Source of the DNA: Labrys sedimenti
GTDB taxonomy: Bacteria; Pseudomonadota; Alphaproteobacteria; Rhizobiales; Labraceae
Direction: 5' to 3'
Assembly (NCBI RefSeq): GCF_034424805.1
Contig: NZ_JAXOUF010000020.1
Location: forward strand, 1 to 64,000
DNA: 64,000 bases
The position numbers and the translations under genes are program-made. Positions 20,501-28,219 of the stretch are shown piece by piece. The notes under the pieces were generated by a model, which saw only the letters and a program-made list of their open reading frames with translations, was not told the DNA's origin and did not search any database. The first letter of the stretch is position 1. Every line of letters begins with the position of its first letter.

Positions 20501-20815
20501 GAAGGCCTTGCCCTGATCAATCCGATCGCCGTGACGCAGCATTTGCCCAATGCCTCGCTGCGCCAGCGCAACACCTATTTCTCTTCTTCCGATGCCGCCT
20601 TCCCCGATCGCTACGTCGCCAGTGCCGAATGGGGTCGCGTGCGAACAGGAACGATCGACGTCGATGGTGGCTGGCGCATCTATTCGAGCGGCCCTGGGCT
20701 GTTCACCCGCGCCATCGTCGAGCAGGTGCTCGGCAAGCGCCGGCATTTCGGGGTGAGGGAAGAGAATGCCATGACGATCGCAGGGCTGACAGGGAGCCGG
20801 TCGAATCTGGTGTGA
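17510..20815 (+). CDS. GH94-family glycoside phosphorylase (large form)
   Basis: A 1101-residue GH94 (formerly GT36) protein. These enzymes phosphorolyse beta-linked disaccharides to a sugar 1-phosphate. Two N-terminal beta-sandwich modules (about residues 1-550) precede the (alpha/alpha)6 barrel. GEGDWNDSLQP holds the catalytic Asp, and RDVCQGPVELM is the typical substrate-loop motif. The doubled beta-sandwich region is longer than in the 800-residue cellobiose phosphorylases and like the phosphorylase half of cyclic beta-1,2-glucan synthases, but no glycosyltransferase or membrane part is present. GAGGAG precedes ATG 17510. The sugar specificity cannot be read from sequence. Confidence 0.85.
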   Translation: MADGSTRQFSIPREKDLQLRTISNQGGLSVSFLENGTVFAIDHDDGKDRITLNQVLGSPVHGGIGRLYLRAGGANPFVRELVGPGAKGRFAASGSSAVWQSEAGGITYRVRLALHPSEALWFWQVELSGSGPTQPCDLVLIQDVGLGSRGFLMNSEAYVSQYLDHHVEHHETFGPVLMSRQNLSQGGKFPWLAQGCVTGAKGFATDAIQVLGPDYRMTGLFAAAFGTDLPSQRRQHEVGCIALQSNPVSVGQGASAEITFFGLLSPDHRAASGPADLPVAVAAAARAGETGTDTPSPAEPARSLVQDAAPLVALPLEAGEIAALYPERRAEETQDGTLLSFFVPEGEQNRHVVLSAKEAQVPRRHGALLRSGASMRLDDATLCSTAWMHGVFGAQLTIGNTSFHKLFSVSRDPYNITRGSGLRILVDQGEGWKLLGVPSAFDIGLSDARWIYRLPGRTVTVHAVAAGDAPAMQWRVTVDGAPCRFLVFGHVVMGERDYEQTGTVTIDAAAKRISLTPGADWLWGQTYQQAAYHLVTSTPSAVEAVGGDELLYVDGQARGGAYVALRSQATNELAFAVTGSMTSAAEAERLAARFAAGPDAESLLAPARAFWSLLTRDLRLRGSGPDVEAQDLFLPWLAHDAMMHLTVPHGLEQYTGAAWGTRDVCQGPVELMLALEHDAEVRHILLTLFGEQSQSRGDWPQWFMLEPYPYIRAGDSHGDVIVWPLKALCDYVEATGDLTVLDAETPWRDDKNAATPTRSTLSSHVDKLLETVTASFIPGTHLVRYGEGDWNDSLQPADPHLRDWMVSSWTVALLYEQVVRYSSILKRRGETARSAELSDLAARMRGDFNQHLIRDGVVAGYGLFDHAIFGEAEAAPGETDIAPVDAKSGGVELLLHPSDTRTGLSYSLISMTQPIIGGLFTQTQARHHLKLIEEHLLLPDGAHLMDRPVVYNGGPEKLFRRAESSSFFGREIGLMYVHAHLRYCEALAKLGEAQKAWEGLALINPIAVTQHLPNASLRQRNTYFSSSDAAFPDRYVASAEWGRVRTGTIDVDGGWRIYSSGPGLFTRAIVEQVLGKRRHFGVREENAMTIAGLTGSRSNLV

Positions 20816-20957
20816 CGAGGCAGTTGGTCCGATATGAGAAGAGATCATTGGCGTCACCCACTTGTTGCGGGATATCGGGAACTGGTTCGGAAGACTATGT
20901 AATCTTCTGAAAGCTCCTCGGAATGCCAGGCTCAAGCGACAAATTGGAGGGATGACG

Positions 20958-21272
20958 ATGGTCGATCTTCGCCTTCTCAGTAAATCAGAATTCCTGGATT
21001 GCTTCGCGCAGCCCATGAGCAGGGTGACCGCAGCAAAAGGAGCCCCTATCGACATCTGGCCCCATGTCGATGCGATCCTAGAGAAAGACCCGCAGCACCA
21101 GGTCCGTGATGTAACGCATGTCTATAGGGACGCCCTGCATCGCTACGATCAGATTCTCATCCAAACCGATGCCAGAAACGTATTTCTCGTGATCGTTGTC
21201 GATCTCACGGCCACAGACATCTTCGGATACCATTGGCTCGATCTAAACAAGGAATATGGCCGAGAGGGGTGA
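20958..21272 (+). CDS. Hypothetical protein, 104 aa
   Basis: A small acidic protein starting MVDLRLLSKSEFLDCFAQPM, seven bases after GGAGG (ATG 20958; ATG 20952 is too close to that site). It ends in two predicted beta strands (NVFLVIVVDL and DIFGYHWLDL). No family recognised. It follows the phosphorylase gene by 142 bp and is probably separately transcribed. Confidence 0.6.
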   Translation: MVDLRLLSKSEFLDCFAQPMSRVTAAKGAPIDIWPHVDAILEKDPQHQVRDVTHVYRDALHRYDQILIQTDARNVFLVIVVDLTATDIFGYHWLDLNKEYGREG

Positions 21273-21277
21273 GGAAC

Positions 21278-21364
21278 CCCTGGGATCGCAGGCGTCTCGC
21301 ATGCTCTTGGAAACGTCGCGCTCGATGGATGGGAAGATGCAGGCGAGACGCCTGCGATCCCAGG
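21278..21364. repeat. Intergenic palindromic repeat
   Basis: CCTGGGATCGCAGGCGTCTC-type arm (from 21278) and its reverse complement ending at 21364, about 22 bp each, separated by 42 bases. It lies between convergent small genes and could serve as a bidirectional terminator. Confidence 0.8.
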
Positions 21365-21365
21365 A

Positions 21366-21692
21366 TTACTCTTCCTTCTTGCCCTGGCGTTTCTTGGTGC
21401 GGCGGCGCTGCTTGCGCAGCTCCGTGCTCTCGTGCAGGCCAAAGGTGGAGACAGGCTTTTTCTTGCGCAAGGCCGCCCTCTTCTCGGCTCGCGCCCTGTC
21501 CGACAGCAGCGCCTTCACCTGTTTGAGCTGCGCCTCGGTGAAGAAGACCTCGCGGCCCATGGCCGTGAAGAAGCCGTGCTGGCGTGCGACATTGGCCAGA
21601 GTCTTGGCTTCCACGTCCAGAAGGCGGGCAGCCTGAGCGAGCGATATCGGGGAGTTGGGTTGCGAAGGTTCGGTCACGATGGGTTCCGGCAT
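21366..21692 (-). CDS. Small HTH-like basic protein
   Basis: A 108-residue protein. Residues 14-60 read like a MerR/excisionase-type HTH (ISLAQAARLLDVEAKTLANVA, then a short wing with VFFTEAQLKQVKALL). The last 40 residues are Lys/Arg-rich (KRAALRKKKP, RKQRRRTKKRQGKKEE), so nucleic-acid binding is likely. Function unknown. Start ATG 21692; 13 bp from the slyX stop on the same strand. Confidence 0.6.
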   Translation of the reverse strand: MPEPIVTEPSQPNSPISLAQAARLLDVEAKTLANVARQHGFFTAMGREVFFTEAQLKQVKALLSDRARAEKRAALRKKKPVSTFGLHESTELRKQRRRTKKRQGKKEE

Positions 21693-21705
21693 GAATGCGT
21701 TGTGT

Positions 21706-21927
21706 TCAATAATGCGGCGGCGGCGGTTCGGGCAAACCGGCGAGATCGGCGCGTTGCTCGCTGATCTCGACGCGGTCCGAGAGCTGGGTGAGCAGACGGT
21801 TCAACGCCTCGATCTGTTTCCATTGCGCGATAACAGCCTGGTTTAGATCCTCGATGGTCTCGTCCTGGAAGGCCACGCGCGTCTCCAGCGCGTCGACGCG
21901 GGCGCTGAGCGTTTCGATCTCGGTCAT
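21706..21927 (-). CDS. slyX: SlyX-family protein
   Basis: A 73-residue coiled-coil protein with the family profile: SARVDALETRVAFQDETIEDLN, then VIAQWKQIEALNRLL, and the diagnostic C-terminus PPPPHY. The role is unknown despite wide conservation. ATG 21927 gives the usual length; upstream in-frame extensions look non-coding. Confidence 0.9.
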   Translation of the reverse strand: MTEIETLSARVDALETRVAFQDETIEDLNQAVIAQWKQIEALNRLLTQLSDRVEISEQRADLAGLPEPPPPHY

Positions 21928-22022
21928 GGCAATTCCCGCTTTCGTCAATTCTCGCTTCGTCGTGCCGGACAGTACCGGCCTCATCCAACCTCTTGGCAAG
22001 ATATTTGCGCTAGAACCAGCCC

Positions 22023-22817
22023 ATGTTTCGGGGATTCGGCATATTTCGCGCGTCGGCATGGGTCAGCCTGACCAAATTCGCGATCGTTTTCATCGTCGCG
22101 ATGAATCTGGCGCGTCTCGACCGCCTGACGGGCATCGCCGCCGGCCTTGCCCTCGCCGCCCTCGTGCTGGTCTGGCTGGCGACGCGGCTCGGCCTGCTGC
22201 CCGTCGGCGGCGACAGCCCCGAATGGCGGCGCCTGATCCGCCGCCACGACCAGGCCCTGACCAAGCGCTATCGCCAGCTGGTGCGGGTCAATGCCTATGG
22301 CGCCGAGGAATTCGACAAATGGCGCGACGAGCTGGTGCGCTTTCGCGATTCGACCAAGCTCTCGCTCGACGAGAAGGACATCCCCCGTTTCGATGCCCTG
22401 GCCACCCGCATGGTGGGCAAGTGGGCCTCGGCCCAGCCCGATGCGCGCATCCCGGAAGCGATGGAGGAAATCACGCCGCAGGACTACGAGCATCTCTGCG
22501 CCGATCTCCTGCGCAAGGCCGGCTGGGAGGCGGAGGTGACGGGCCAGTCGGGCGACCAGGGCATCGACATCCTGGCGCGACGGGACGACCTCTCCGTCGC
22601 CCTGCAATGCAAGCTCTATTTCGGCAATCCCGTCGGCAACAAGGCCGTGCAGGAGGCCCATGCCGCGGCCGGCTTCGCCGATGCCGACTACGCCGTGGTG
22701 GTCTCCAACCGGGATTTCACCAATTCGGCCGAGCAGCTCGCCCGCAAGCTCGGCGTGCTTCTCGTCCATCACAGCGAACTGCCCGACCTGGAGACGATGC
22801 TGCAGCCGGGGAGGTAG
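22023..22817 (+). CDS. Membrane-anchored Mrr-type restriction endonuclease
   Basis: A 264-residue protein with two N-terminal transmembrane helices (about residues 8-60) and a C-terminal Mrr_cat/PD-(D/E)XK domain (about 145-264). The active site reads GDQGIDILARRDD (Asp) then ALQCKLYF (QxK). Membrane-tethered Mrr homologues of this kind are widespread in alphaproteobacteria; restriction of modified DNA is the known role of Mrr, but for this topology it is unproven. It stands outside the transposon and has normal chromosomal base composition. Confidence 0.82.
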   Translation: MFRGFGIFRASAWVSLTKFAIVFIVAMNLARLDRLTGIAAGLALAALVLVWLATRLGLLPVGGDSPEWRRLIRRHDQALTKRYRQLVRVNAYGAEEFDKWRDELVRFRDSTKLSLDEKDIPRFDALATRMVGKWASAQPDARIPEAMEEITPQDYEHLCADLLRKAGWEAEVTGQSGDQGIDILARRDDLSVALQCKLYFGNPVGNKAVQEAHAAAGFADADYAVVVSNRDFTNSAEQLARKLGVLLVHHSELPDLETMLQPGR

Positions 22818-22822
22818 GAATC

Positions 22823-22853
22823 TTTACCCTCCCCTGAAGAGGAGGGTAAAAAA
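22823..22853. terminator. Bidirectional rho-independent terminator
   Basis: TTTACCCTCC, an eight-base loop, then GGAGGGTAAA and an A-run on the plus strand; read from either side it yields a stem with adjoining T residues. It separates the convergent Mrr-like and C45 genes. Confidence 0.8.
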
Positions 22854-22858
22854 CTCTC

Positions 22859-23836
22859 TCAATCCGGATAGCTGACCTGGAACTCGATCTGGCCGTAGTC
22901 CTGGAAGGTCCAGTGCCTTGCCGCCTGCCCGGGCCAGAGCAGGGTCACGGCACCGGCGGCCGGGCGATAGCAGGCCGTGTAGACCGTACCGAAGCCCTGC
23001 GCGTAGCTGGTCGCAAGCAAGGGCGGGGTCAGGAAGGCGGCGACCAGGCCGGCACCGTCGAGGCCGGGGTCGGCCAGGATCCGCTCCAGGGCCTCGGCCC
23101 GCTGTACCGTACGCGAGAGGCGGCCATGTCTCGGCCATTCCACGCCGAGCTGGTGATTGGTGGTGAAAGCCTTGCCGGAGACGATCGCCGGCCGGTCGGG
23201 CGAGAGATAGACCGTTTCGGAGCGGCCCTGGCGGTCGAGCACCGTGACGTTGTAGGCCATGTGGCAGGGAACCGAGCGCAGCGCCTCCACGGCCTGATAG
23301 GTGTCGGAACAGACCTCCAGGAGATAGCGCACGATCATGGGTGCGCCGAAGCCCCGACCGGCCACCGCGCGCCCGCCAAAGGTGAGCGAGACGACGAGGC
23401 CGGCATCGTTCATGCCGTCGGCAAGGCCGGAAAGGCCGTCGACCATGCCGATGACGTCCCGGTTGCGCCAGCGCGAGCGCAGCAGCGTGCCCTCGTTCAG
23501 TTCCGGCGCCAGGTCGTAGTTGCGCACCAGGATGGGGCCGTGCTCATCGACCAGCACGGCCTGGCTGCAATTGACCAGGTAGCGCGGCGGCGTCCAGAAG
23601 CTCAGGAAGCGGGCGAGGTCCTCATCCGAGGGCACCGCGGCGATCAGTCCGGACCACAGCCCCTCCATCTCCGGCATGAAGCGCCGCACGGCGCGTGTAG
23701 CATCAACGAGGCTCGGCGCCTGCGCACCGCCCCGTTCCAGAAACCACTGCCGCCAGCCGGGCCAACCGGCCTGGAACACCGCGTTCCAGGCCGGGCCGGG
23801 CTCCTGTTCCCGCAAACTGCGGAAGCCTACGTTCAT
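22859..23836 (-). CDS. C45-family Ntn-hydrolase (acyl-CoA:6-APA acyltransferase-like)
   Basis: A 325-residue protein. The likely autocatalytic nucleophile is the Cys of YLVNCSQAVLVD (about residue 108), followed by ILVRNYDLAPE and GMVDGLSGLADGMNDAGL, the conserved blocks of peptidase family C45 (penicillin acyltransferase type). Such enzymes cleave or exchange amide bonds after self-processing. Processing at that Cys would remove a prosegment of about 107 residues. It lies 46 bp downstream of an ATP-grasp gene on the same strand, suggesting a joint amide-bond-making and -breaking pathway. Confidence 0.75.
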   Translation of the reverse strand: MNVGFRSLREQEPGPAWNAVFQAGWPGWRQWFLERGGAQAPSLVDATRAVRRFMPEMEGLWSGLIAAVPSDEDLARFLSFWTPPRYLVNCSQAVLVDEHGPILVRNYDLAPELNEGTLLRSRWRNRDVIGMVDGLSGLADGMNDAGLVVSLTFGGRAVAGRGFGAPMIVRYLLEVCSDTYQAVEALRSVPCHMAYNVTVLDRQGRSETVYLSPDRPAIVSGKAFTTNHQLGVEWPRHGRLSRTVQRAEALERILADPGLDGAGLVAAFLTPPLLATSYAQGFGTVYTACYRPAAGAVTLLWPGQAARHWTFQDYGQIEFQVSYPD

Positions 23837-23882
23837 GTCTTTCCACTCATGCCTTCGAGCGCATTCCGTCGGATCCGTTCCC

Positions 23883-25334
23883 TCAGATCCATTTGGCTGA
23901 GGCCATGTCCACCGGCGGCACGATGGCCGTCATCGCCGAGAGCGGCACCGACTCGAATTGCGCCTTGATGCCGGCGTTCCATTTCTTGGCACGCGCCAGC
24001 AGTTCACGACTGTCCGATTGCATCCGGCCTCGCGCCAGCAGGCAGCCCATGTCGGCGCCATGGTAGCAATATTCTCCCACGCCGTACACGCGCATGTAGA
24101 AGGCCTCGTTCTCATCGCCGACACTGGTCAGGTCGAGGGCAGAGCGCTGATAGGCGATCTCGCCGCGATCGTTCATGCGCCAGATGCCCGATTGCGGCAC
24201 GCGCGTCAGCATTTCCACCTTGTCCTCGGTCTGCTTGAGGATGAGCTGGGTCCAGTGGTCATATTCCTTCCAGCGGCTCTGCACCGCTTCGATGTCGAGG
24301 TCGTAGTCGACATCGAGAAATTCGAGGAGGTGGAACAGGAACAGCGGGCAGCCGCCATAGATGGTGGTGATCAGATTGGTCGGCGGCGAGGCGCCGGAGA
24401 CCCGCGGATTGAGTTCGCCCAGATAGACCTCGTGCGTATCGGTATCGAGCAGGAAGTCGCAGCAGAACACGCCGCGATAGCCTTCCTCGTAGAGGCGGTC
24501 GCCGAGCTTGCGCGCCATTTCGCGCACCCGGTCGGGCGCATCGCCCGGCAGGATGGTGGGCGAGACGTCATTGCCGCACCAGCCGCCCTTATAGGGCGTG
24601 ATCTCGGCAAAGCCGGTGATGTCGGTCATCACAGGGCCGACCAGCGTGCCGTGGCGGGTGCAGCAGCCCTCGATGGTGCCGGGAAGGTGATTGATGCGCT
24701 TCATCACCTTCAGGTCCTGGCCGATGATCTTGGCAGCGTATTTGTCCCAGTCCGGCTGGCTCTTGACGAAGAAAGTGGTGCGCCCGCTGTCGCCATAGGG
24801 CGTTTGCACCACGAGGTCGCTGCCGAGCCCCGCCGCGGCGGCGAGGGCTTCGAGTTCCTGATAGGTCGAGGCGAGGCCCATGGTATTGGGCGCGCTGGCC
24901 ACCCCCGCCTCATTGCCGAGCCGCGTCGTCTCGATCTTGGAATCGAGCCTCGTGCGCAAGGCGGCCTTGGGCAGGGCGACATCGACGCCGGCCTCGGCGC
25001 AGAGCTCCTCGGTCTCCTCGTCGAACATCACGAAAATGGCCTTGCCGCGCGGCTTTTTGCGGATGCGGGCCCGAAAGGCGGGATGCGCTACCAGGTAGTT
25101 GGCGACATCCTCCATCGACTTGAACTCGACCGGCCCGGTGCGCGGCGGCACGAAGACCCGCGGATGCCTGCCGTCGAAAATGTCGAAGTAATTGATGAAT
25201 TCCAGGCCGCCCACCCACTCGTCGAGCCCGAGCAGGTTGAAGGGCGTCGGCGTGACGACATAGATCGGCGTCTCGTTCATACGCAGGAAACGATAGATGT
25301 CGCTGAGGCTGCGCAGCTTCTCACGTCCACTCAT
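23883..25334 (-). CDS. ATP-grasp ligase (biotin-carboxylase-like)
   Basis: A 483-residue protein with an ATP-grasp core: DLVVQTPYGDSGRTTFFV (glycine-loop region), YRGVFCCDFLLDTD and EVYLGELNPRVSGASPP with the Mg-binding Glu and Asn (ELNPR). No biotinyl domain or biotin carboxylase lid. A carboxylate-amine or carboxylate-thiol ligase is the family expectation. ATG 25334 is the only reasonable start. It precedes the C45 hydrolase gene in the same direction. Confidence 0.75.
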   Translation of the reverse strand: MSGREKLRSLSDIYRFLRMNETPIYVVTPTPFNLLGLDEWVGGLEFINYFDIFDGRHPRVFVPPRTGPVEFKSMEDVANYLVAHPAFRARIRKKPRGKAIFVMFDEETEELCAEAGVDVALPKAALRTRLDSKIETTRLGNEAGVASAPNTMGLASTYQELEALAAAAGLGSDLVVQTPYGDSGRTTFFVKSQPDWDKYAAKIIGQDLKVMKRINHLPGTIEGCCTRHGTLVGPVMTDITGFAEITPYKGGWCGNDVSPTILPGDAPDRVREMARKLGDRLYEEGYRGVFCCDFLLDTDTHEVYLGELNPRVSGASPPTNLITTIYGGCPLFLFHLLEFLDVDYDLDIEAVQSRWKEYDHWTQLILKQTEDKVEMLTRVPQSGIWRMNDRGEIAYQRSALDLTSVGDENEAFYMRVYGVGEYCYHGADMGCLLARGRMQSDSRELLARAKKWNAGIKAQFESVPLSAMTAIVPPVDMASAKWI

Positions 25335-25716
25335 GGTGGGGATCCCATTCTCTGCAGGGTTTGCCGTTATTGGAGGGCCTGTAGGGCCGAAGAGGCGAAG
25401 CGCGGGGCTCGAAGAGCGCACCATCGTCCCATGCGATATCGGCGAAGGAAAACCGGCGAGATATGAAACGAGCGTTTGTCCCAGGCGTCCTTGCCGCGCT
25501 CCAAACGGCCGCAACGTGCTTGCGACGGTTCAACCAGGCGACAACAGGCTCACCAGCCGGCATGAGGCTCCCTTCTGTGGGGCGACGTCCTCTGTGCCAA
25601 ATTTCTGACACACTTCCAGCAAGCCGGCAACCGGGGTGGGAAGGCGGGCGGAACCCGACCAGCCTTCTCCTCTTGCGGGAGAAGGGAGTCGCGCCTCTCT
25701 GCTCGGCTGCCGACCC
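25335..25716. other. Intergenic region with a hairpin, no gene
   Basis: A 382-bp gap between same-strand genes. Open frames here are Arg/Pro-rich shadows. It holds a short stem (CCTTCTCC at 25663 pairing with GGAGAAGG up to 25685) of the kind seen in the dispersed palindromes, which may terminate the AraC transcript. Confidence 0.5.
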
Positions 25717-26712
25717 TTACGCCCTCGCGAGAGGTCCTTCCGTACGCAGCGCCCCTGGCGGCCTGCCCGTCACGCGCTTGAAGGCACGGCTGAAGGCGGC
25801 CTGAGAAGCATAACCCAGGCGCTGGGCGGCAGTGTCGATCGACATGCGGTCACGTCCGATCCATTCGGCCGCCAGGCGCATGCGCAGCTCGGTGACATAG
25901 CGCAATGGTGTCTGGCCGGTCACCGCCAGGAAACGCTCGGCAAAGACCGAACGCGAGGCCCCCATTTCCTGCGCCAGTTCCGCCACCGTCCAGTCTCGGC
26001 CGGGGTCGCGATGCAAGGCGCCGATGGCGCGGCTCAGACGCGGGTCACGCAGCGCATCCAGCCAGCCAGCCGTCTCCCCGCAGCCGCATTCCACCCAGCC
26101 ACGCACGATCGAGGCCGATACCACATCGGCCAGCCGCGCCAGGATGCCAGCCGAGCCGACCCGCTCCGTCAGCACCTCGCGTTCCATCGCCCGCAGCATC
26201 GGCTCGATTTCCGGCTGGCGCTCCAGGAGCGTGCCGACCAGCATCACCTCCGGCATCTGGGCGATCAGCGGATGCATGCCGCCGAGATCGAACTCCATGC
26301 AGCCGCTGAAGACATGGGCATGCTGGCTCGGGCAGGTCTCCTCGACGCAGGCCGACACGGCGCTGACGCTCTTGCAGAGCGGAATCGTCTCATAGGCGCC
26401 GACATCCTGGCTCGGCAGGTCCGGCGCGGAAACGAGGCAGTGTTCTCCGCCCCGCGGCAGCAGCACGGCATCGCCGGGCCCAAGGCTGTGAACCGCGCCG
26501 CCGGCCATGCGCAGATAGACCGTGCCGCAGGCAACGAAATGGAACTGGGCCCGTCCTTCGACCGTGCCGAAATGCACGCCGAAAGGGGGGGCTGCATGCA
26601 GGCGCCGATATTGCACGCCATTCAGCCGCATCCCGAGGAGCAGTTCGCTCATCAGGTCGGCTGGCGGGTTATCACGACGCACGCGCTCAAGTCCGGACGA
26701 ATGGTAAAGCAT
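25717..26712 (-). CDS. AraC-family regulator with cupin domain
   Basis: A 331-residue regulator. The N-terminal cupin_6 sensor (about residues 20-180; SLGPGDAVLLPRGGEHCL) precedes two HTH motifs at about 225-320 (WTVAELAQEMGASRSVFAER and DTAAQRLGYASQAAFSRAFK). The cupin carries several Cys and His residues (VEETCPSQHAHVF), hinting at metal or redox sensing. ATG 26712 replaces an unlikely longer start. Divergent from an MFS exporter, its likely target. Confidence 0.88.
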   Translation of the reverse strand: MLYHSSGLERVRRDNPPADLMSELLLGMRLNGVQYRRLHAAPPFGVHFGTVEGRAQFHFVACGTVYLRMAGGAVHSLGPGDAVLLPRGGEHCLVSAPDLPSQDVGAYETIPLCKSVSAVSACVEETCPSQHAHVFSGCMEFDLGGMHPLIAQMPEVMLVGTLLERQPEIEPMLRAMEREVLTERVGSAGILARLADVVSASIVRGWVECGCGETAGWLDALRDPRLSRAIGALHRDPGRDWTVAELAQEMGASRSVFAERFLAVTGQTPLRYVTELRMRLAAEWIGRDRMSIDTAAQRLGYASQAAFSRAFKRVTGRPPGALRTEGPLARA

Positions 26713-26827
26713 TCCGGATTTAGTGACATGGATCGTCCGAGATGTCCACCCTATGTTGCTGCAACGCAATAGCGTTTTGCGATTTGGCGGGACACCTAGA
26801 ATTGCAAAAACGCGCCAACCCAACCCG

Positions 26828-26868
26828 CTGTAGCAAAACGCGTTCCGCCTGAACGCGCTTTGCTACAG
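26828..26868. promoter_or_regulatory. Long inverted repeat before the MFS gene
   Basis: CTGTAGCAAAACGCGTTC and its inverse complement, one mismatch, around a five-base centre. It lies 23 bp before the MFS start in the 179-bp divergent promoter region and is the most likely AraC-type operator, or an mRNA leader hairpin. Confidence 0.6.
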
Positions 26869-26891
26869 GTCACTTCGACAGGACATGACAG

Positions 26892-28166
26892 ATGAGCGAA
26901 GCGTTGCAGAGCGCCTCGACGCTTGACGCGATCGAACCGGATCGCGGCCCGAATCGGGCTTTCAGGGATGATCCCGCCGCACCCGCGACATCAGCACCAG
27001 GATCGCAGAACGCCCTGTGGGGTGCCGTGGTCTCCATGATGCTCGGCGTGTTCGGCCTGGTCACGGCGGAATTCCTGCCCGCCAGCCTGCTGACGCCGAT
27101 GGCCCGCGATCTCGGCGTCACCGAGGGCGTGGCCGGGCAGGCCGTCACCGCGACCGCGACCGTGGCCCTGCTCACCAGCCTGATCGTGGCGACGGTGACC
27201 CGGCGCCTCGACCGCCGCATCGTCCTGCTGGCCTTTTCGATCCTGCTGATCGCCTCCAACCTGCTGGTCGCCTCCGCTTCGAGCCTGCCGGCCCTGATCG
27301 CTGGACGGGTGCTGCTCGGGGTCGCGCTCGGCGGCTTCTGGACCATGTCTGCCGCCACGGTGATGCGCCTGGTACCGGAGGCGCTGGTGCCGCGCGCCCT
27401 GTCGATCCTGTTCAGCGGCGTCTCGGCCGCGACTGTCTTCGCCGCTCCCGTCGGCAGCTATGTCGGCGATATCGCCGGCTGGCGCGCCGTCTTCCTGATG
27501 GCGGCCGGCCTCGGTATCCTCGCCCTGGTGGTGCAATTCGCCACCTTGCCACGCCTGGAGCCGCGCGGGCATGCCCGGCTGAGGACGCTGTGGGAGGTGC
27601 TGATGCGGCCGCAGATCGGCCTTGGCATGGTGGCGGTCACCCTGGTGTTCACCGGCCATTTCGCCTTCTTCACCTATATCCGGCCCTTCCTGGAAACGGT
27701 AACGGGGGTCGGCGTGAGCACGATGTCGGCCATCCTGCTCGGCTTCGGCATCGCTAATTTCCTCGGCACCTTCCTCGGCGGCTTCCTCCTGGAGCGCAGC
27801 CTCAGGCTGACCCTGGCCGCGATGCCCCTGGCGATGGGCGTGCTCGGCCTGATGCTCGCCGGCCTCGGCAGCGCGCCGGTGGCGGATACGGTGCTGATCG
27901 CCCTGTGGGGCCTCGCCTTCGGCGCCGTGCCGGTAGCCTGGACGGCCTGGATCACCCGCGCCGTGCCGGACGAAACCGAAAGCGGCACGGCGTTGATCGT
28001 GGCGGTGATCCAGCTCGCCATCGCTCTCGGTGCCGCCGGCGGTGGCTCCATCTTCGACGTCAGCGGGGCCAGCGGCGTGTTCGTTGCTGCAGGCCTGGTT
28101 CTCCTGCTGGCGGTCCTGCTCATCCTCGCCGGCGTGCGTTCTCGCCTGGTGACCGCGGCGGCCTGA
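26892..28166 (+). CDS. MFS transporter (AraJ/drug-efflux type)
   Basis: A 424-residue major-facilitator protein with 12 hydrophobic helices. Seen: GLVTAEFLPASLLTPMARDLGV in helix 1, which matches the sugar-efflux/DHA1 group, and GRVLLGVALGGFWTMSAATVMRL (motif between helices 4 and 5). The N-terminal 35 residues are a soluble, polar tail. Substrate unknown. Divergent from the AraC regulator and ended by a strong shared terminator. Confidence 0.85.
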   Translation: MSEALQSASTLDAIEPDRGPNRAFRDDPAAPATSAPGSQNALWGAVVSMMLGVFGLVTAEFLPASLLTPMARDLGVTEGVAGQAVTATATVALLTSLIVATVTRRLDRRIVLLAFSILLIASNLLVASASSLPALIAGRVLLGVALGGFWTMSAATVMRLVPEALVPRALSILFSGVSAATVFAAPVGSYVGDIAGWRAVFLMAAGLGILALVVQFATLPRLEPRGHARLRTLWEVLMRPQIGLGMVAVTLVFTGHFAFFTYIRPFLETVTGVGVSTMSAILLGFGIANFLGTFLGGFLLERSLRLTLAAMPLAMGVLGLMLAGLGSAPVADTVLIALWGLAFGAVPVAWTAWITRAVPDETESGTALIVAVIQLAIALGAAGGGSIFDVSGASGVFVAAGLVLLLAVLLILAGVRSRLVTAAA

Positions 28167-28180
28167 GGTTTATCGAGGAC

Positions 28181-28214
28181 GGAAAGCGGGCTCCGGCAAA
28201 AGAGCCCGCTTTCC
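28181..28214. terminator. Bidirectional terminator
   Basis: GGAAAGCGGGCTC, an eight-base loop, then the exact complement GAGCCCGCTTTCC. It lies between the convergent MFS and citrate-synthase genes. Confidence 0.75.
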
Positions 28215-28219
28215 GCGTT

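Noticed and set aside
23958..25466. 502-residue plus-strand ORF
   Set aside because: Antisense shadow of the ATP-grasp gene; Ala/Gly/Arg-rich with no domain.
25636..26772. Large ORF on the plus strand overlapping the AraC gene
   Set aside because: It is antisense to an unmistakable AraC regulator and has low-complexity Arg/His/Pro composition.
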